Origin: Mycolicibacterium madagascariense
GTDB lineage: Bacteria > Actinomycetota > Actinomycetes > Mycobacteriales > Mycobacteriaceae
NCBI RefSeq assembly: GCF_010729665.1
Contig: NZ_AP022610.1
Location: 3,968,001-4,032,000, forward strand
Length of the DNA stretch: 64,000 nt
Direction: 5' to 3'
Part shown: positions 46,026 through 54,674 of the stretch, piece after piece
Layout of the letters: every line of letters starts with the position of its first letter
Numbering within the stretch: the first letter of the stretch is position 1
Position numbers and translations under genes: made by a program
Notes under the pieces: generated by a model
What the model was told of the DNA's origin: nothing
Database searches by the model: none
Seen by the model: only the letters and a program-made list of their open reading frames with translations

Positions 46026-47330
46026 ATGACGGCACTGGGGTTCGCCGCCGCATCCCCGTCGCTGATGGACGGTTGGCTGCCGGTCACCGCCCAGGTGGTG
46101 ACCGCGGTGCTCCTGTTCGCAGCGGTCGGCTACCGGTCGCGGCGCTGGCTGGTGGTGGGCATGCCCGCGCTGGTGGCCCTCGGGGTCGCGGCGGCGCTCG
46201 TCGCGCACTCGGTGTTCACGACCCTCGGGCTGGCGAGCGAACCGGCGCCGCTCGCGTTGTGGGTCTGGGTGGCGCTGACGGCGCTGGCGCTGGGCAACCT
46301 GGTGGCGGGATGGCGCGGTGACGGGTGGGCGCGGCGCAACCTCTGCGCACTGGCCACCTCGCTGTGCCTGTTGAGCACCGGCCTGACCATCAACGGCTGG
46401 ATCGGGTACTTCCCGACGGTCTACACCGCGTGGAATCAGCTGACGTCGGGCCCGCTGCCCGACGAGACGGACTGGGCCGCGGTACGGGAGCGTCAGCGGG
46501 TGGCCGACGGGTCGGGTCCCGGCGCGGTGCTGAAGATCGACACCGGTTCCGCCGCATCGGGTTTCACGCATCGCACCGAATACGTCTACCTTCCGCCCGC
46601 CTGGTTTCGCACGACCCCGCCGCCACCGCTGCCGACGGTCATGATGATCGGCGGTCAGTTCAACACCCCGGGTGACTGGCTGCGCGCCGGTGACGCCGTA
46701 GCGACGTTGGACGCCTTCGCGACGCAACACGGCGGCAACGCTCCGGTCGCGGTGTTCGTCGATCCCAACGGCTCGTTCGCCAACGACACCGAGTGCGTCA
46801 ACGGCTCCCGCGGCAACGCGGCCGACCACCTCACCAAGGACGTCGTGCCGCACGTGATCGCGGCATTCGGCACCAGCCCGCGCCGGTCGGACTGGGGCGT
46901 CGTCGGCTTCTCCAGTGGCGGGACGTGCGCGGTCGACCTCACCGTGATGCATCCGGAGCTCTTCAGCGCCTTCGTCGACGTCGCGGGCGATCTCGGCCCG
47001 AACGCGGGTGACCGGGAGCAGACGATCGACCGCCTCTTCGGCGGCGACGCGCAGGCGTGGTCGCGGTTCGACCCCGTCACGGCGATGGCGAGACACGGAC
47101 GGTACACCGGTGTCGCCGGGCTGTTCGTCGTCCCCGAGCCCGACGAGAAGAGCGCGCGGATCGCCCGCACCCTCTGCGATGCGGGCACCGCCCAGGGCAT
47201 CACCTGCGCGGTGGTCGCGCGTCCGGGTCGCCACGTCTGGCCGTTCGGAAGTACCGCGTTCGCAACGACGTTGCCCTGGTTGGCCGCCACGATCCGAACG
47301 CCGGGGGTACCGCCCGCCCCCGTCCCGTGA
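46026..47330 (+). CDS. Membrane-anchored esterase (Esterase D/antigen-85-like fold)
   Basis: A 434-residue protein in two parts. Residues about 15-135 contain four hydrophobic segments, from WLPVTAQVVTAVLLFAAVG to ICLLSTGLTINGW-like sequence. The remaining 300 residues are an alpha/beta hydrolase of the Esterase D/mycolyltransferase superfamily: PTVMMIGGQFNTPGDW, nucleophile in VGFSSGGTCA, a later acidic loop (VPEPDEKS) and His in GRHVWPF. The catalytic part is likely extracytoplasmic, acting on cell-envelope lipids or sugars by analogy with antigen 85; that is inference. Two cysteines in the hydrolase part could form a disulfide outside the membrane. Confidence 0.85.
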   Translation: MTALGFAAASPSLMDGWLPVTAQVVTAVLLFAAVGYRSRRWLVVGMPALVALGVAAALVAHSVFTTLGLASEPAPLALWVWVALTALALGNLVAGWRGDGWARRNLCALATSLCLLSTGLTINGWIGYFPTVYTAWNQLTSGPLPDETDWAAVRERQRVADGSGPGAVLKIDTGSAASGFTHRTEYVYLPPAWFRTTPPPPLPTVMMIGGQFNTPGDWLRAGDAVATLDAFATQHGGNAPVAVFVDPNGSFANDTECVNGSRGNAADHLTKDVVPHVIAAFGTSPRRSDWGVVGFSSGGTCAVDLTVMHPELFSAFVDVAGDLGPNAGDREQTIDRLFGGDAQAWSRFDPVTAMARHGRYTGVAGLFVVPEPDEKSARIARTLCDAGTAQGITCAVVARPGRHVWPFGSTAFATTLPWLAATIRTPGVPPAPVP

Positions 47331-47393
47331 CGCGCGGAACACGTTTCGCACCGATGCCGCTCACCCGGCCGTGGCGCTCACTACGGTGGCAGG

Positions 47394-47810
47394 GTGGCCG
47401 CGCCGATGTTCACCGAACGTGAATACCGGCACCTGCACGCCCGCGGGCGGGGCAGGCTGACGAGCATCGGGCCCGGCGACACCCCGCAGATCCATCCGGT
47501 CACCTTCGTCGTCGCCTCGGCGTCGGCCTGCGTCGAGGTCTTCGGCCGGCACCTGCGCGATACGCAGAAGTACCGGAACCTGAGGCGGGACCCCCGGGTG
47601 ACGCTGGTCGTCGACGACGGTTCGTCCCCGCCGCTCGGGCCCGACCGCGAGCGGGGCCAGGTCGTCGAGATACACGGCGTCGCGGAGCTCGCCGAAGCCG
47701 CCTGGCCCGCCGAGCGCGGGTACGGCACCGACATCGTCCGCGTCCGCCCGATCCGCGTCGACGCGTGGAATCTCGACACCCCCGGACATTCCTCCCGCTT
47801 CGTGGACTGA
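47394..47810 (+). CDS. PPOX-class flavin/F420-dependent oxidoreductase-like protein
   Basis: A split-barrel protein of about 138 residues: FTEREYRHLHARGRGRL, IHPVTFVVA, DTQKYRNLRRDPRVTLVVDD and a terminal RIRVDAWNLD are arranged as in pyridoxamine-phosphate-oxidase-like F420 enzymes of actinobacteria. It probably binds F420 or FMN; the reaction is unknown. The GTG at 47394 directly follows AGG; the in-frame ATG at 47406 (MFTERE) agrees with many relatives and may be the true start. Confidence 0.82.
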   Translation: MAAPMFTEREYRHLHARGRGRLTSIGPGDTPQIHPVTFVVASASACVEVFGRHLRDTQKYRNLRRDPRVTLVVDDGSSPPLGPDRERGQVVEIHGVAELAEAAWPAERGYGTDIVRVRPIRVDAWNLDTPGHSSRFVD

Positions 47811-47866
47811 ACCTGAACGGCCGCACCATGATTCGGATCTCTCCGCCCACCCCTGGCCCGGCCCGG

Positions 47867-47872
47867 TAGGGT
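47867..47872 (+). promoter_or_regulatory. -10 box of a likely leaderless transcript (choline-kinase-like gene)
   Basis: TAGGGT fits TANNNT and ends exactly six bases before the GTG at 47879, with no ribosome site in between. Confidence 0.55.
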
Positions 47873-47878
47873 CGACGC

Positions 47879-48805
47879 GTGCACCCGCTCTCCCTCGACG
47901 TCGCCGGGCTCGACGAGCTCCTGGGGCGGTTGCCGACGCTGGCGGGCCTGCCCCGACGGCTCGAGGACCTCCCCGGCGGCCTGACCAATCGCAACGTCAA
48001 GGTGACCACGCCGAAGGGCGTCTTCGTCGCCAGGTGCTGTGACACGACGTCGAACCTGTTGGGCATCGACCGCGAGCGGGAATATCTCAACACCAAGGCC
48101 GCCGAACGGGCCGGGGTCGGCGCGCCGGTCATCGACTACGCACCCGAACTCGGCATCCTCCTGCTGGGTTACCTGGAGGGAAAGACCCTGTCGGACAGTG
48201 ACTTCGGACGCGAGGGCGTCATCGCCAAGGCGGCCGCGGCGATCCTGGCGCTGCACCGGGGGCCGCGCTTTCACGGCGACTTCGACATGTTCGAACGGCA
48301 GCCGAGTTACCTCGACACCGTGCAGCGCAACGGGTTTCGCATGCCCAGCGACTACCTCGACCACGCGGAGGGGTTCGCCAGGATCCGGGAGGTTCTCGGC
48401 ACCGGCGACCGGACGACGGTGCCCTGTCACAACGATCTGCTCGCGGGCAACTTCATCGAGGACGGTGACACCGTACGGCTCATCGACTACGAGTACTCCG
48501 GCAACAACGATCCGCACTTCGAACTCGGCAACGTGTGGAGCGAATGCGGGCTGACCCTGGACCAGCTCGACGAATTGGTGACCGCCTACCACGGCCGCCG
48601 GAGCCGCCGCGCGATCGCGCGGGCCCGCCTGCAGGGCATCGTCGCCAAGTACGGCTGGACCCTGTGGGGATGCATCCAAAGCGCCTCGTGCGCACTGGAC
48701 TTCGACTTCTGGGGTTGGGCGATGGAGCGCTACGACGGCGCCGTCGCCGAGTTCCGGGGACCCGACTTCGACCGCCTCCTCGCCGACGCGGCCACACCCG
48801 ACTGA
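47879..48805 (+). CDS. Choline/ethanolamine-kinase-like phosphotransferase
   Basis: Protein-kinase-like fold of 308 residues, APH/ChoK family. GGLTNRNVKVTTPKGVFVAR forms the nucleotide loop and Lys-bearing strand, catalytic loop CHNDLLAGNFI has the Asp and Asn, and RLIDYEYSGNNDPHFELGN provides the metal-binding Asp. The NDPxFELGN form is characteristic of choline/ethanolamine kinases and LicA rather than aminoglycoside kinases. The next gene encodes a dimethylglycine/sarcosine-dehydrogenase-type protein 24 bp downstream, so a choline-derived or amino-alcohol substrate is plausible. Confidence 0.87.
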   Translation: MHPLSLDVAGLDELLGRLPTLAGLPRRLEDLPGGLTNRNVKVTTPKGVFVARCCDTTSNLLGIDREREYLNTKAAERAGVGAPVIDYAPELGILLLGYLEGKTLSDSDFGREGVIAKAAAAILALHRGPRFHGDFDMFERQPSYLDTVQRNGFRMPSDYLDHAEGFARIREVLGTGDRTTVPCHNDLLAGNFIEDGDTVRLIDYEYSGNNDPHFELGNVWSECGLTLDQLDELVTAYHGRRSRRAIARARLQGIVAKYGWTLWGCIQSASCALDFDFWGWAMERYDGAVAEFRGPDFDRLLADAATPD

Positions 48806-48829
48806 GCCCACCCACCCGATCGGAGCACC

Positions 48830-51289
48830 ATGGCCACCAAACCCCTGCCGGATCGCGCGCGCGTCGTCGTGATCGGTGGCGGCGTCATCGGCACCAGCGT
48901 CGCCTATCACCTGACCAAGCTCGGCATCACCGACGTGGTGTTGCTCGAGCAGGGCCAGCTCTCCTCGGGCACGACGTGGCACGCCGCGGGTCTGGTCGGA
49001 CAGCTGCGGGCCTCGGAGACCCTGACCAGGCTGGTGCAGTACTCCACCGCGCTGTATGCCGAACTCGAGGCCGAGACCGGGCTGTCGGCTGGATACAAGC
49101 AGTGCGGGGGCGTGACGGTCGCGCGCACCGAGGACCGCATGACCCACCTGCGCCGCACCGCCACCAGCGCCGCCGCCTTCGGTCTGGAGTGCGAGCTGCT
49201 CACGCCGCGGCAGGCGCTCGACCACTACCCGATCATCCGCATCGACGACCTCGTCGGCGCCATCTGGTTGCCCAACGACGGCAAGGCCAACCCCACCGAC
49301 CTGACGTTCGCGCTGGCCAAGGGCGCCCGCAACCGCGGCGCGGTGGTGATCGAGAGGGTCAGGGTGCTCGACGTGCTGACCCACGCGGGTCGCGTCACCG
49401 GCGTACGCACCGACGCGGGCGACGTCGAGGCCGAGATCGTCGTCAACTGTGCCGGGCAGTGGGCCAAGCAGGTCGGCGCGATGGCGGGGGTCAACGTGCC
49501 GCTGCACTCCGCCGAGCACTTCTACGTGGTGAGCGAGACCCTCTTCGGGGTGCATCCCGACCTGCCCATCCTGCGCGATCCCGACGGGTACACCTACTTC
49601 AAGGAGGAGGTCGGCGGTCTGGTCATCGGCGGCTTCGAGCCGCAGGCCAAGCCGTGGGTGTCCCCCGATGCGATCCCCTACCCGTTCGAATTTCAACTCC
49701 TGGAAGAGGATTGGGAGCACTTCGCGATCCTGATGGACAACGCGCTGCTGCGCATCCCGGAGCTCGAACGCACCGGCATCAAGAAGTTCTACAACGGCCC
49801 CGAGAGCTTCACCCCGGACAACCAGTTCATCCTCGGCGAGGCACCGGAGGTCGCAAACTTCTTCGTGGGCGCGGGCTTCAACTCGGTCGGCATCGCGACG
49901 GCGGGGGGTGCGGGACGGGCACTGGCCGAATGGATCGTCGAAGGGGCTCCGGTCGGTGACCTGACCGGCGTGGACATCCGTCGCTTCGCGCCGTTCCACG
50001 GCAACCATCGCTGGCTGCACGACCGCGTCGCGGAAATCCTTGGCGCGCACTACGAAATCCCCTGGCCCAACCGCGAATCGACCACGGCCCGGCCGTTCCG
50101 CCGGTCGCCGGTGCACCACCTGCTCGAGTCGGCCGGCGCCCACTTCGGCAGCAGGATGGGCTGGGAGCGGGCCAACTTCTTCGCCCCGGCGGGCGTGGCT
50201 CCCGTCCTCGAATATGGTTGGGGCACGCCGAATTGGCTCGCGTGGTCAGCCGCCGAGCAGACCAGCACCCGCACCGGGGTCACGGTGTTCGACCAGACGT
50301 CGTTCTCGAAGTACCTCGTCGTCGGGTCGGGCGCCGAGGCCGCACTGCAGTGGCTCTGCACGGCGGACGTCGCCGTACCGGTCGGCCGCACCGTCTACAC
50401 CGGACTGCTCGACGAGCGGGGGTGCTACCAGTCCGACGTCACCGTCACCCGCACGGGCGCCGAGGAATTCCTCGTCGTCAGCAGTGCGGCCACGACCGAG
50501 CGCGACAAGGACCACATTCGCAGGAACCTGCCCGAGGGCGCGACCGCCACCCTGGTCGACGTGACGTCGGCATACGCGGTGTTCGGGGTGATGGGCCCGC
50601 GCTCGCGCGAGCTGCTGGCGGAGCTCTCCGACGCCGACCTGACGACGGCCGCGTTCCCGTTCGGCACCAGTCGGATGATCTCGCTGGGCTACGCCACGGT
50701 CCGCGCCACCAGGATCACCTACGTCGGCGAGCTCGGCTGGGAACTGTACGTGCCGACCGAGTTCGCGGTGGGCGTGTACGAGGACCTCGTGGCGGCCGGC
50801 GCGCGGTTCGGCCTCGCGCGGGGCGGCTACTACGCGATCGAGGCGCTGCGGCTGGAGAAGGGCTACCGCGCGTTCGGCAGGGAGTTGACGCCGAGTGAGA
50901 ACCCCGTCGAGGCCGGGCTGCTGTTCACCTGCAAGCTCGATACCGACGTCGCGTTCCTGGGCCGCGAGGCGGTCGAGAAGGCCAGGGCCGAGGGACCCCG
51001 CAAGAAACTGGTGAGCTTCGCCGTGGAGTCCGCCGAACCGATGCTGTGGGGCGGTGAGCTGATCCTGCGCGACGGCGCCGTGGCCGGACAGGTCACCTCG
51101 GGCGCGTGGGGCGAGACGACCGGGGCGTGCGTCGGGCTGGCCTACGTGCGGGCGACCGATCGGGCGACGATCACCGCCGAGTGGGTCGGCGCCGGCAGCT
51201 ACGAGGTTGAGGTCGCGGGCCGCCGGTATCCGATCACCGTGTCGCTCGCGGCATTGCACGATCCGGCGAACGCGCGCATCCGCGCCTGA
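48830..51289 (+). CDS. Dimethylglycine/sarcosine dehydrogenase-type FAD-GcvT fusion
   Basis: An 819-residue two-domain enzyme. Residues 1-400: DAO-type FAD domain with VVVIGGGVIGTSVAYHL and SGTTWHAAG, where His51 is the residue that carries covalent FAD in the mammalian enzymes. Residues about 420-819: FAO-linker and GcvT-type folate domain, with VFDQTSFSKY and YVGELGWELYVP. Expected to oxidise an N-methylated glycine and pass the methylene group to tetrahydrofolate. GGAG lies four bases before the ATG. The upstream choline-kinase-like gene suggests a role in methylated amine catabolism; exact substrate (dimethylglycine, sarcosine or other) cannot be told from sequence. Confidence 0.9.
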   Translation: MATKPLPDRARVVVIGGGVIGTSVAYHLTKLGITDVVLLEQGQLSSGTTWHAAGLVGQLRASETLTRLVQYSTALYAELEAETGLSAGYKQCGGVTVARTEDRMTHLRRTATSAAAFGLECELLTPRQALDHYPIIRIDDLVGAIWLPNDGKANPTDLTFALAKGARNRGAVVIERVRVLDVLTHAGRVTGVRTDAGDVEAEIVVNCAGQWAKQVGAMAGVNVPLHSAEHFYVVSETLFGVHPDLPILRDPDGYTYFKEEVGGLVIGGFEPQAKPWVSPDAIPYPFEFQLLEEDWEHFAILMDNALLRIPELERTGIKKFYNGPESFTPDNQFILGEAPEVANFFVGAGFNSVGIATAGGAGRALAEWIVEGAPVGDLTGVDIRRFAPFHGNHRWLHDRVAEILGAHYEIPWPNRESTTARPFRRSPVHHLLESAGAHFGSRMGWERANFFAPAGVAPVLEYGWGTPNWLAWSAAEQTSTRTGVTVFDQTSFSKYLVVGSGAEAALQWLCTADVAVPVGRTVYTGLLDERGCYQSDVTVTRTGAEEFLVVSSAATTERDKDHIRRNLPEGATATLVDVTSAYAVFGVMGPRSRELLAELSDADLTTAAFPFGTSRMISLGYATVRATRITYVGELGWELYVPTEFAVGVYEDLVAAGARFGLARGGYYAIEALRLEKGYRAFGRELTPSENPVEAGLLFTCKLDTDVAFLGREAVEKARAEGPRKKLVSFAVESAEPMLWGGELILRDGAVAGQVTSGAWGETTGACVGLAYVRATDRATITAEWVGAGSYEVEVAGRRYPITVSLAALHDPANARIRA

Positions 51290-51322
51290 GGCGGGTTTCG
51301 CCGCCCCGAGGCGGGTAGTACG

Positions 51323-51328
51323 TAGAGT
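51323..51328 (+). promoter_or_regulatory. Candidate -10 box for the moxR operon
   Basis: TAGAGT fits TANNNT, giving a leader of about 17 bases that includes the ribosome site AAAGGA before the moxR ATG. No -35 was recognised. Confidence 0.45.
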
Positions 51329-51351
51329 CGGGACGCCTACCGAAAGGACCC

Positions 51352-52353
51352 ATGACCGAAGCACCCCCACGTCTGAACCAGCGCGACCTGACGGAGGTTC
51401 GGCGGATCGTGGATGCCGTGGCCAGCGCGTTCTCCGCGAAGGTCGTCGGACAGCAGCACCTCCGCGAATCCCTGCTCATCGGCCTGCTCGCCGGCGGCCA
51501 CATCCTGTTGGAGAGCGTTCCCGGGCTGGCGAAGACCACCGCGGCCCGGGTCGTCGCAGAGTCCATCCGCGGTGGCTTCCGGCGCATCCAGTGCACCCCC
51601 GACCTGCTGCCCAGCGACATCGTCGGCACCCAGATCTACGAGGCGGCCACCAACTCCTTCGTCACTCAGCTCGGGCCGGTGCACAGCAACATCGTCCTGC
51701 TCGACGAGATCAACCGGTCCAGCGCCAAGACGCAGAGCGCGATGCTCGAGGCGATGGAGGAGCGGCAAACCACGATCGCGGGCGTGGAGTACCCGATTCC
51801 CGAGCCGTTCCTGGTGATCGCCACCCAGAACCCGGTCGACCAGGAGGGCACCTATCCCCTGTCGGAGGCTCAGACCGACCGCTTCATGATCAAGGAGATC
51901 GTGCACTATCCCACCGCCGAGGAGGAGGTGGAGGTCATCGCCAGGATGGACGCCGGACTCTACGACAGGGGTCACCACACCGCCCCGGTCGTCGGCGTCG
52001 AGGACATTCGCCGCGTGCAGGCGATGGTAGGCGTCGTCCACATGGACCGCGCCCTGATCCAGTACGCCAGCCACCTGGTGGGCGTGACCCGCGAACCCGA
52101 TCGCTACCTGCCCGCGAGCACCGCCCGGTTGATCGAGTACGGCGCGAGCCCGAGGGCCACGATCGCGTTCTGCCGGACCGCGCGGGCGCTGGCCGTGCTC
52201 AACGGCCGCGGTCACGTCGTCCCCGACGACGTCGCCCGCCTCGCTCACCGCGTGCTGCGGCACCGGTTGGTGCTCGGCTTCGAGGCGGCCACCGCCCGCG
52301 TCACCCCCGACGTCGTCGTCGACGCGGTGCTGCGCGCGGTGCCGGTGCCCTGA
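51352..52353 (+). CDS. MoxR-family AAA+ ATPase
   Basis: A 333-residue AAA+ chaperone-like ATPase. Walker A is ESVPGLAKTT (54-63), Walker B VLLDEIN (115-121), sensor and Arg-finger region ATQNPVDQEGTYPLSEAQ. MoxR proteins work with VWA-domain partners to assemble or activate complexes, and such partners follow here. Start ATG has AAAGGA upstream. First gene of a six-gene operon. Confidence 0.95.
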   Translation: MTEAPPRLNQRDLTEVRRIVDAVASAFSAKVVGQQHLRESLLIGLLAGGHILLESVPGLAKTTAARVVAESIRGGFRRIQCTPDLLPSDIVGTQIYEAATNSFVTQLGPVHSNIVLLDEINRSSAKTQSAMLEAMEERQTTIAGVEYPIPEPFLVIATQNPVDQEGTYPLSEAQTDRFMIKEIVHYPTAEEEVEVIARMDAGLYDRGHHTAPVVGVEDIRRVQAMVGVVHMDRALIQYASHLVGVTREPDRYLPASTARLIEYGASPRATIAFCRTARALAVLNGRGHVVPDDVARLAHRVLRHRLVLGFEAATARVTPDVVVDAVLRAVPVP

Positions 52354-52373
52354 GGCCGTGGGGTAACCGCATC

Positions 52374-53243
52374 GTGGGCACCCACCTCGACCGGGCCAAG
52401 GCGCACTTCGGCCGCGACACCAGCGGCATGCTCGAAGGCGGCCGGTATGCGCTGATCCACACCCGCAGCCTGGAGTTCGACGACCTGCGGCCCTACGTGC
52501 GCGGCGACGACGTCCGCGACATCGACTGGAAGGCCACCGCGCGGTCCGGGCACACCCTGGTCAAGCGCTTCGTCACCGAGAAGCACCACAAGATCGTCGT
52601 CGTCGCCGACGCGGGTCGCAACGCCGCGGCGCCCGCGCCCTCCGGTGAACCCAAGGGCGAGGTGGCCGCCAACCTGATCGGGGCGATGGGTCTGATCACC
52701 ATGCGGCGGTCCGACGAGATCGGGATGGTGTTCGGCGACGTGCGCGGCTGCCGCGAGATCCGGCTGCGCCGCGGTGAGACCCACGTCGAGTACCTGCTGC
52801 ACCGATTCGTCGAGCACGCCAGCGGCCGGCCCGCCGCCAGCGACGTCGTCACCCAGCTCGAGTGGGTCAGCCGTCACCACCGGCATCCGCGTCTGCTCTT
52901 CGTGGTGTCCGACGAGCCCGACGTCGACGACCGGCTGACCGACGTGGTGGGCCGGCTCACCGGACGCCACGACGTGCTGTGGGCCATGGTCGCCGATGCA
53001 CCCGCGGTCGGCGGCGCCGGGGACGAATCCGACGGTTACGACGTGCGCGACGGCGCCTTCGTCATCGGTCGCGATCTCGGTCCGCGAGTGATCGAGGCCT
53101 ACCAGAAGGCCGAACGCGAACGGCGACAACGTCTTTCGGCGTTCCTGACCGCCAACGGCATACCCCACGCGGTGGTGCGCGGCAGCGCGTCCATCCGCAC
53201 CGCGCTGAGCGCCATGACCGAGGTCCACGCCCGTGCCCGATGA
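52374..53243 (+). CDS. DUF58 family protein
   Basis: A 289-residue DUF58 protein: SLEFDDLRPYVRGDDVRDIDWKATARSG is the family signature, followed by a VWA-like fold (HKIVVVADAGRN) in which the metal-site Ser are not conserved. The only in-frame start after the moxR stop is GTG at 52374. DUF58 genes nearly always follow moxR. No membrane segment. Confidence 0.92.
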   Translation: MGTHLDRAKAHFGRDTSGMLEGGRYALIHTRSLEFDDLRPYVRGDDVRDIDWKATARSGHTLVKRFVTEKHHKIVVVADAGRNAAAPAPSGEPKGEVAANLIGAMGLITMRRSDEIGMVFGDVRGCREIRLRRGETHVEYLLHRFVEHASGRPAASDVVTQLEWVSRHHRHPRLLFVVSDEPDVDDRLTDVVGRLTGRHDVLWAMVADAPAVGGAGDESDGYDVRDGAFVIGRDLGPRVIEAYQKAERERRQRLSAFLTANGIPHAVVRGSASIRTALSAMTEVHARAR

Positions 53244-53706
53244 TCTGCTCCGCCACGTCGTGGGCCCGCAGCCGTATGCGTCGTGGTGGCTGTGGCTGGC
53301 GATCGCGCTGACGGTCGCCCTGGTGGCCTTCTACGCCGCGGTGTTCCTGCTGACCGGACCCGGTCGCGGCGGGCGGGAGCTGCCGCTGCTCGGCGCGGCC
53401 CGCGAGCGCAGGCTGCGGCAGCGGTCGGCCAGGGCCGTGCGACGCATCGGTGAGCGATACCGCGCGGGCGAACTCGCGGCGGCGCCCGCGGGGACGGCCG
53501 CCAGCCACGAGCTGCGCCGGTTCCTGCACCTCGCCACCGGCGTGCCGGCGGAGTACCTGCAGGTGAGCGATCTCGCCGACAGCGAGATCGCGTCAGCGGC
53601 ACCGGTGTTGGAGCAGTTCGTCGACATCCAGTTCAATTCCGCGTCCGAGGCGGACGTCGCCCGAGTCCTGCGGGACGCCGAGGAGCTGATCCTGTCGTGG
53701 ACCTGA
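53233..53706 (+). CDS. Single-pass membrane protein of the moxR operon
   Basis: A 157-residue protein with an N-terminal membrane helix (WWLWLAIALTVALVAFYAAVFLL) and a cytoplasmic helical domain that begins with a basic RERRLRQRSARAVRRIG segment. The position corresponds to the DUF4381-like gene of Bat operons, though identity at the motif level is low. Start GTG overlaps the DUF58 gene by 11 bp and its end overlaps the next gene by 10 bp. Confidence 0.85.
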   Translation: MPDDLLRHVVGPQPYASWWLWLAIALTVALVAFYAAVFLLTGPGRGGRELPLLGAARERRLRQRSARAVRRIGERYRAGELAAAPAGTAASHELRRFLHLATGVPAEYLQVSDLADSEIASAAPVLEQFVDIQFNSASEADVARVLRDAEELILSWT

Positions 53707-54674
53707 TCTGGATGGGCGCCGCGATCGCGGGGTGCGTCGCGCTGGCGCTGTGCATCGCGGCGGCGCTGCTGCGCCCCATGGAGGACGAGCGGCGTCGGCT
53801 GCGGCCCATCGCGAACGCTCACCGTCTCACCGGCCTGCCGGAGTACGTCCGCGCCAAGCGCAGTCGCACCCGACGGGCGGTCCTCACCATCGCGCTGCTG
53901 GCGGCGCTGTTCGCCTGCGCGGTCGTCGTGACGTCGCGTCCGACCGGATTGCCCACCGCCGCACGCCAACTCGACGGCGGTGACCCCGAGGACGTCATGG
54001 TGTGCGTCGGTGGACCGCCCACCGACCCGGCCGTCGGCGCCGCGCTGGGGTACTTCGCCGACCACGTCGGGGGTTTCGGCACCCAGCGCATCGGGTTGAC
54101 CTCGCCCAACCGCCGCGTCATCCCCCTCACCCGCGACTACCAGTACGCCAGGGACGTCTTCTCCGGCTACGCCGCCGGGCACAGTGCGGCGGGACCGCTC
54201 GACGCGGAGGTGTCCTACGTCGACTACGCCGCGAGCGTGGAGGACGTCGTGGCGTTGTGCCTGACCGGATTTCCCGACTTCGACGCCAAGGCGTCCCAGC
54301 GCCGCTCGCTGATCTACGTCGGACCCGGCGAGCTGCGGGCCCCCGGCGAGACCCGTCCCGCGCTGTTCACCGCCGACCGGGTCGACGCCATGGCGACGGC
54401 CGCGGGTGCGCAGGTCAACGCGGTGTTCACCGATGCGGGGTCGCCGTCGCTGGCCGCGCTCGCCACGACCACCGGCGGCCGGTCGCTGAGCGCCGACACC
54501 GCCGCCGCCGTCGACGCCGGGCTCACCGAGATCCGCGCCCATCCGCCCGCGGTGTCGTTCGACGCCACCGACGCCGAGCGGCGGGCGTCGACCGAATCCC
54601 CCGACGTGCCACTGGCGCTCGCCCTGCTGGCCGCCCTCGCCCTGGCCGCCGCCCCGGTGGTGTGGCGCCGATGA
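53697..54674 (+). CDS. Membrane protein with degenerate VWA-like domain
   Basis: A 325-residue protein with helices at residues about 5-25, 62-82 and 305-322 enclosing a soluble domain. The domain begins with EDVMVCVGGPPTDPAVGAALG where a VWA metal site would be, but no DxSxS is present. GTG start overlaps the previous gene, and the stop overlaps the ATG of the next (ATGA). Looks like a metal-free partner of the following VWA protein. Confidence 0.82.
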   Translation: MDLIWMGAAIAGCVALALCIAAALLRPMEDERRRLRPIANAHRLTGLPEYVRAKRSRTRRAVLTIALLAALFACAVVVTSRPTGLPTAARQLDGGDPEDVMVCVGGPPTDPAVGAALGYFADHVGGFGTQRIGLTSPNRRVIPLTRDYQYARDVFSGYAAGHSAAGPLDAEVSYVDYAASVEDVVALCLTGFPDFDAKASQRRSLIYVGPGELRAPGETRPALFTADRVDAMATAAGAQVNAVFTDAGSPSLAALATTTGGRSLSADTAAAVDAGLTEIRAHPPAVSFDATDAERRASTESPDVPLALALLAALALAAAPVVWRR

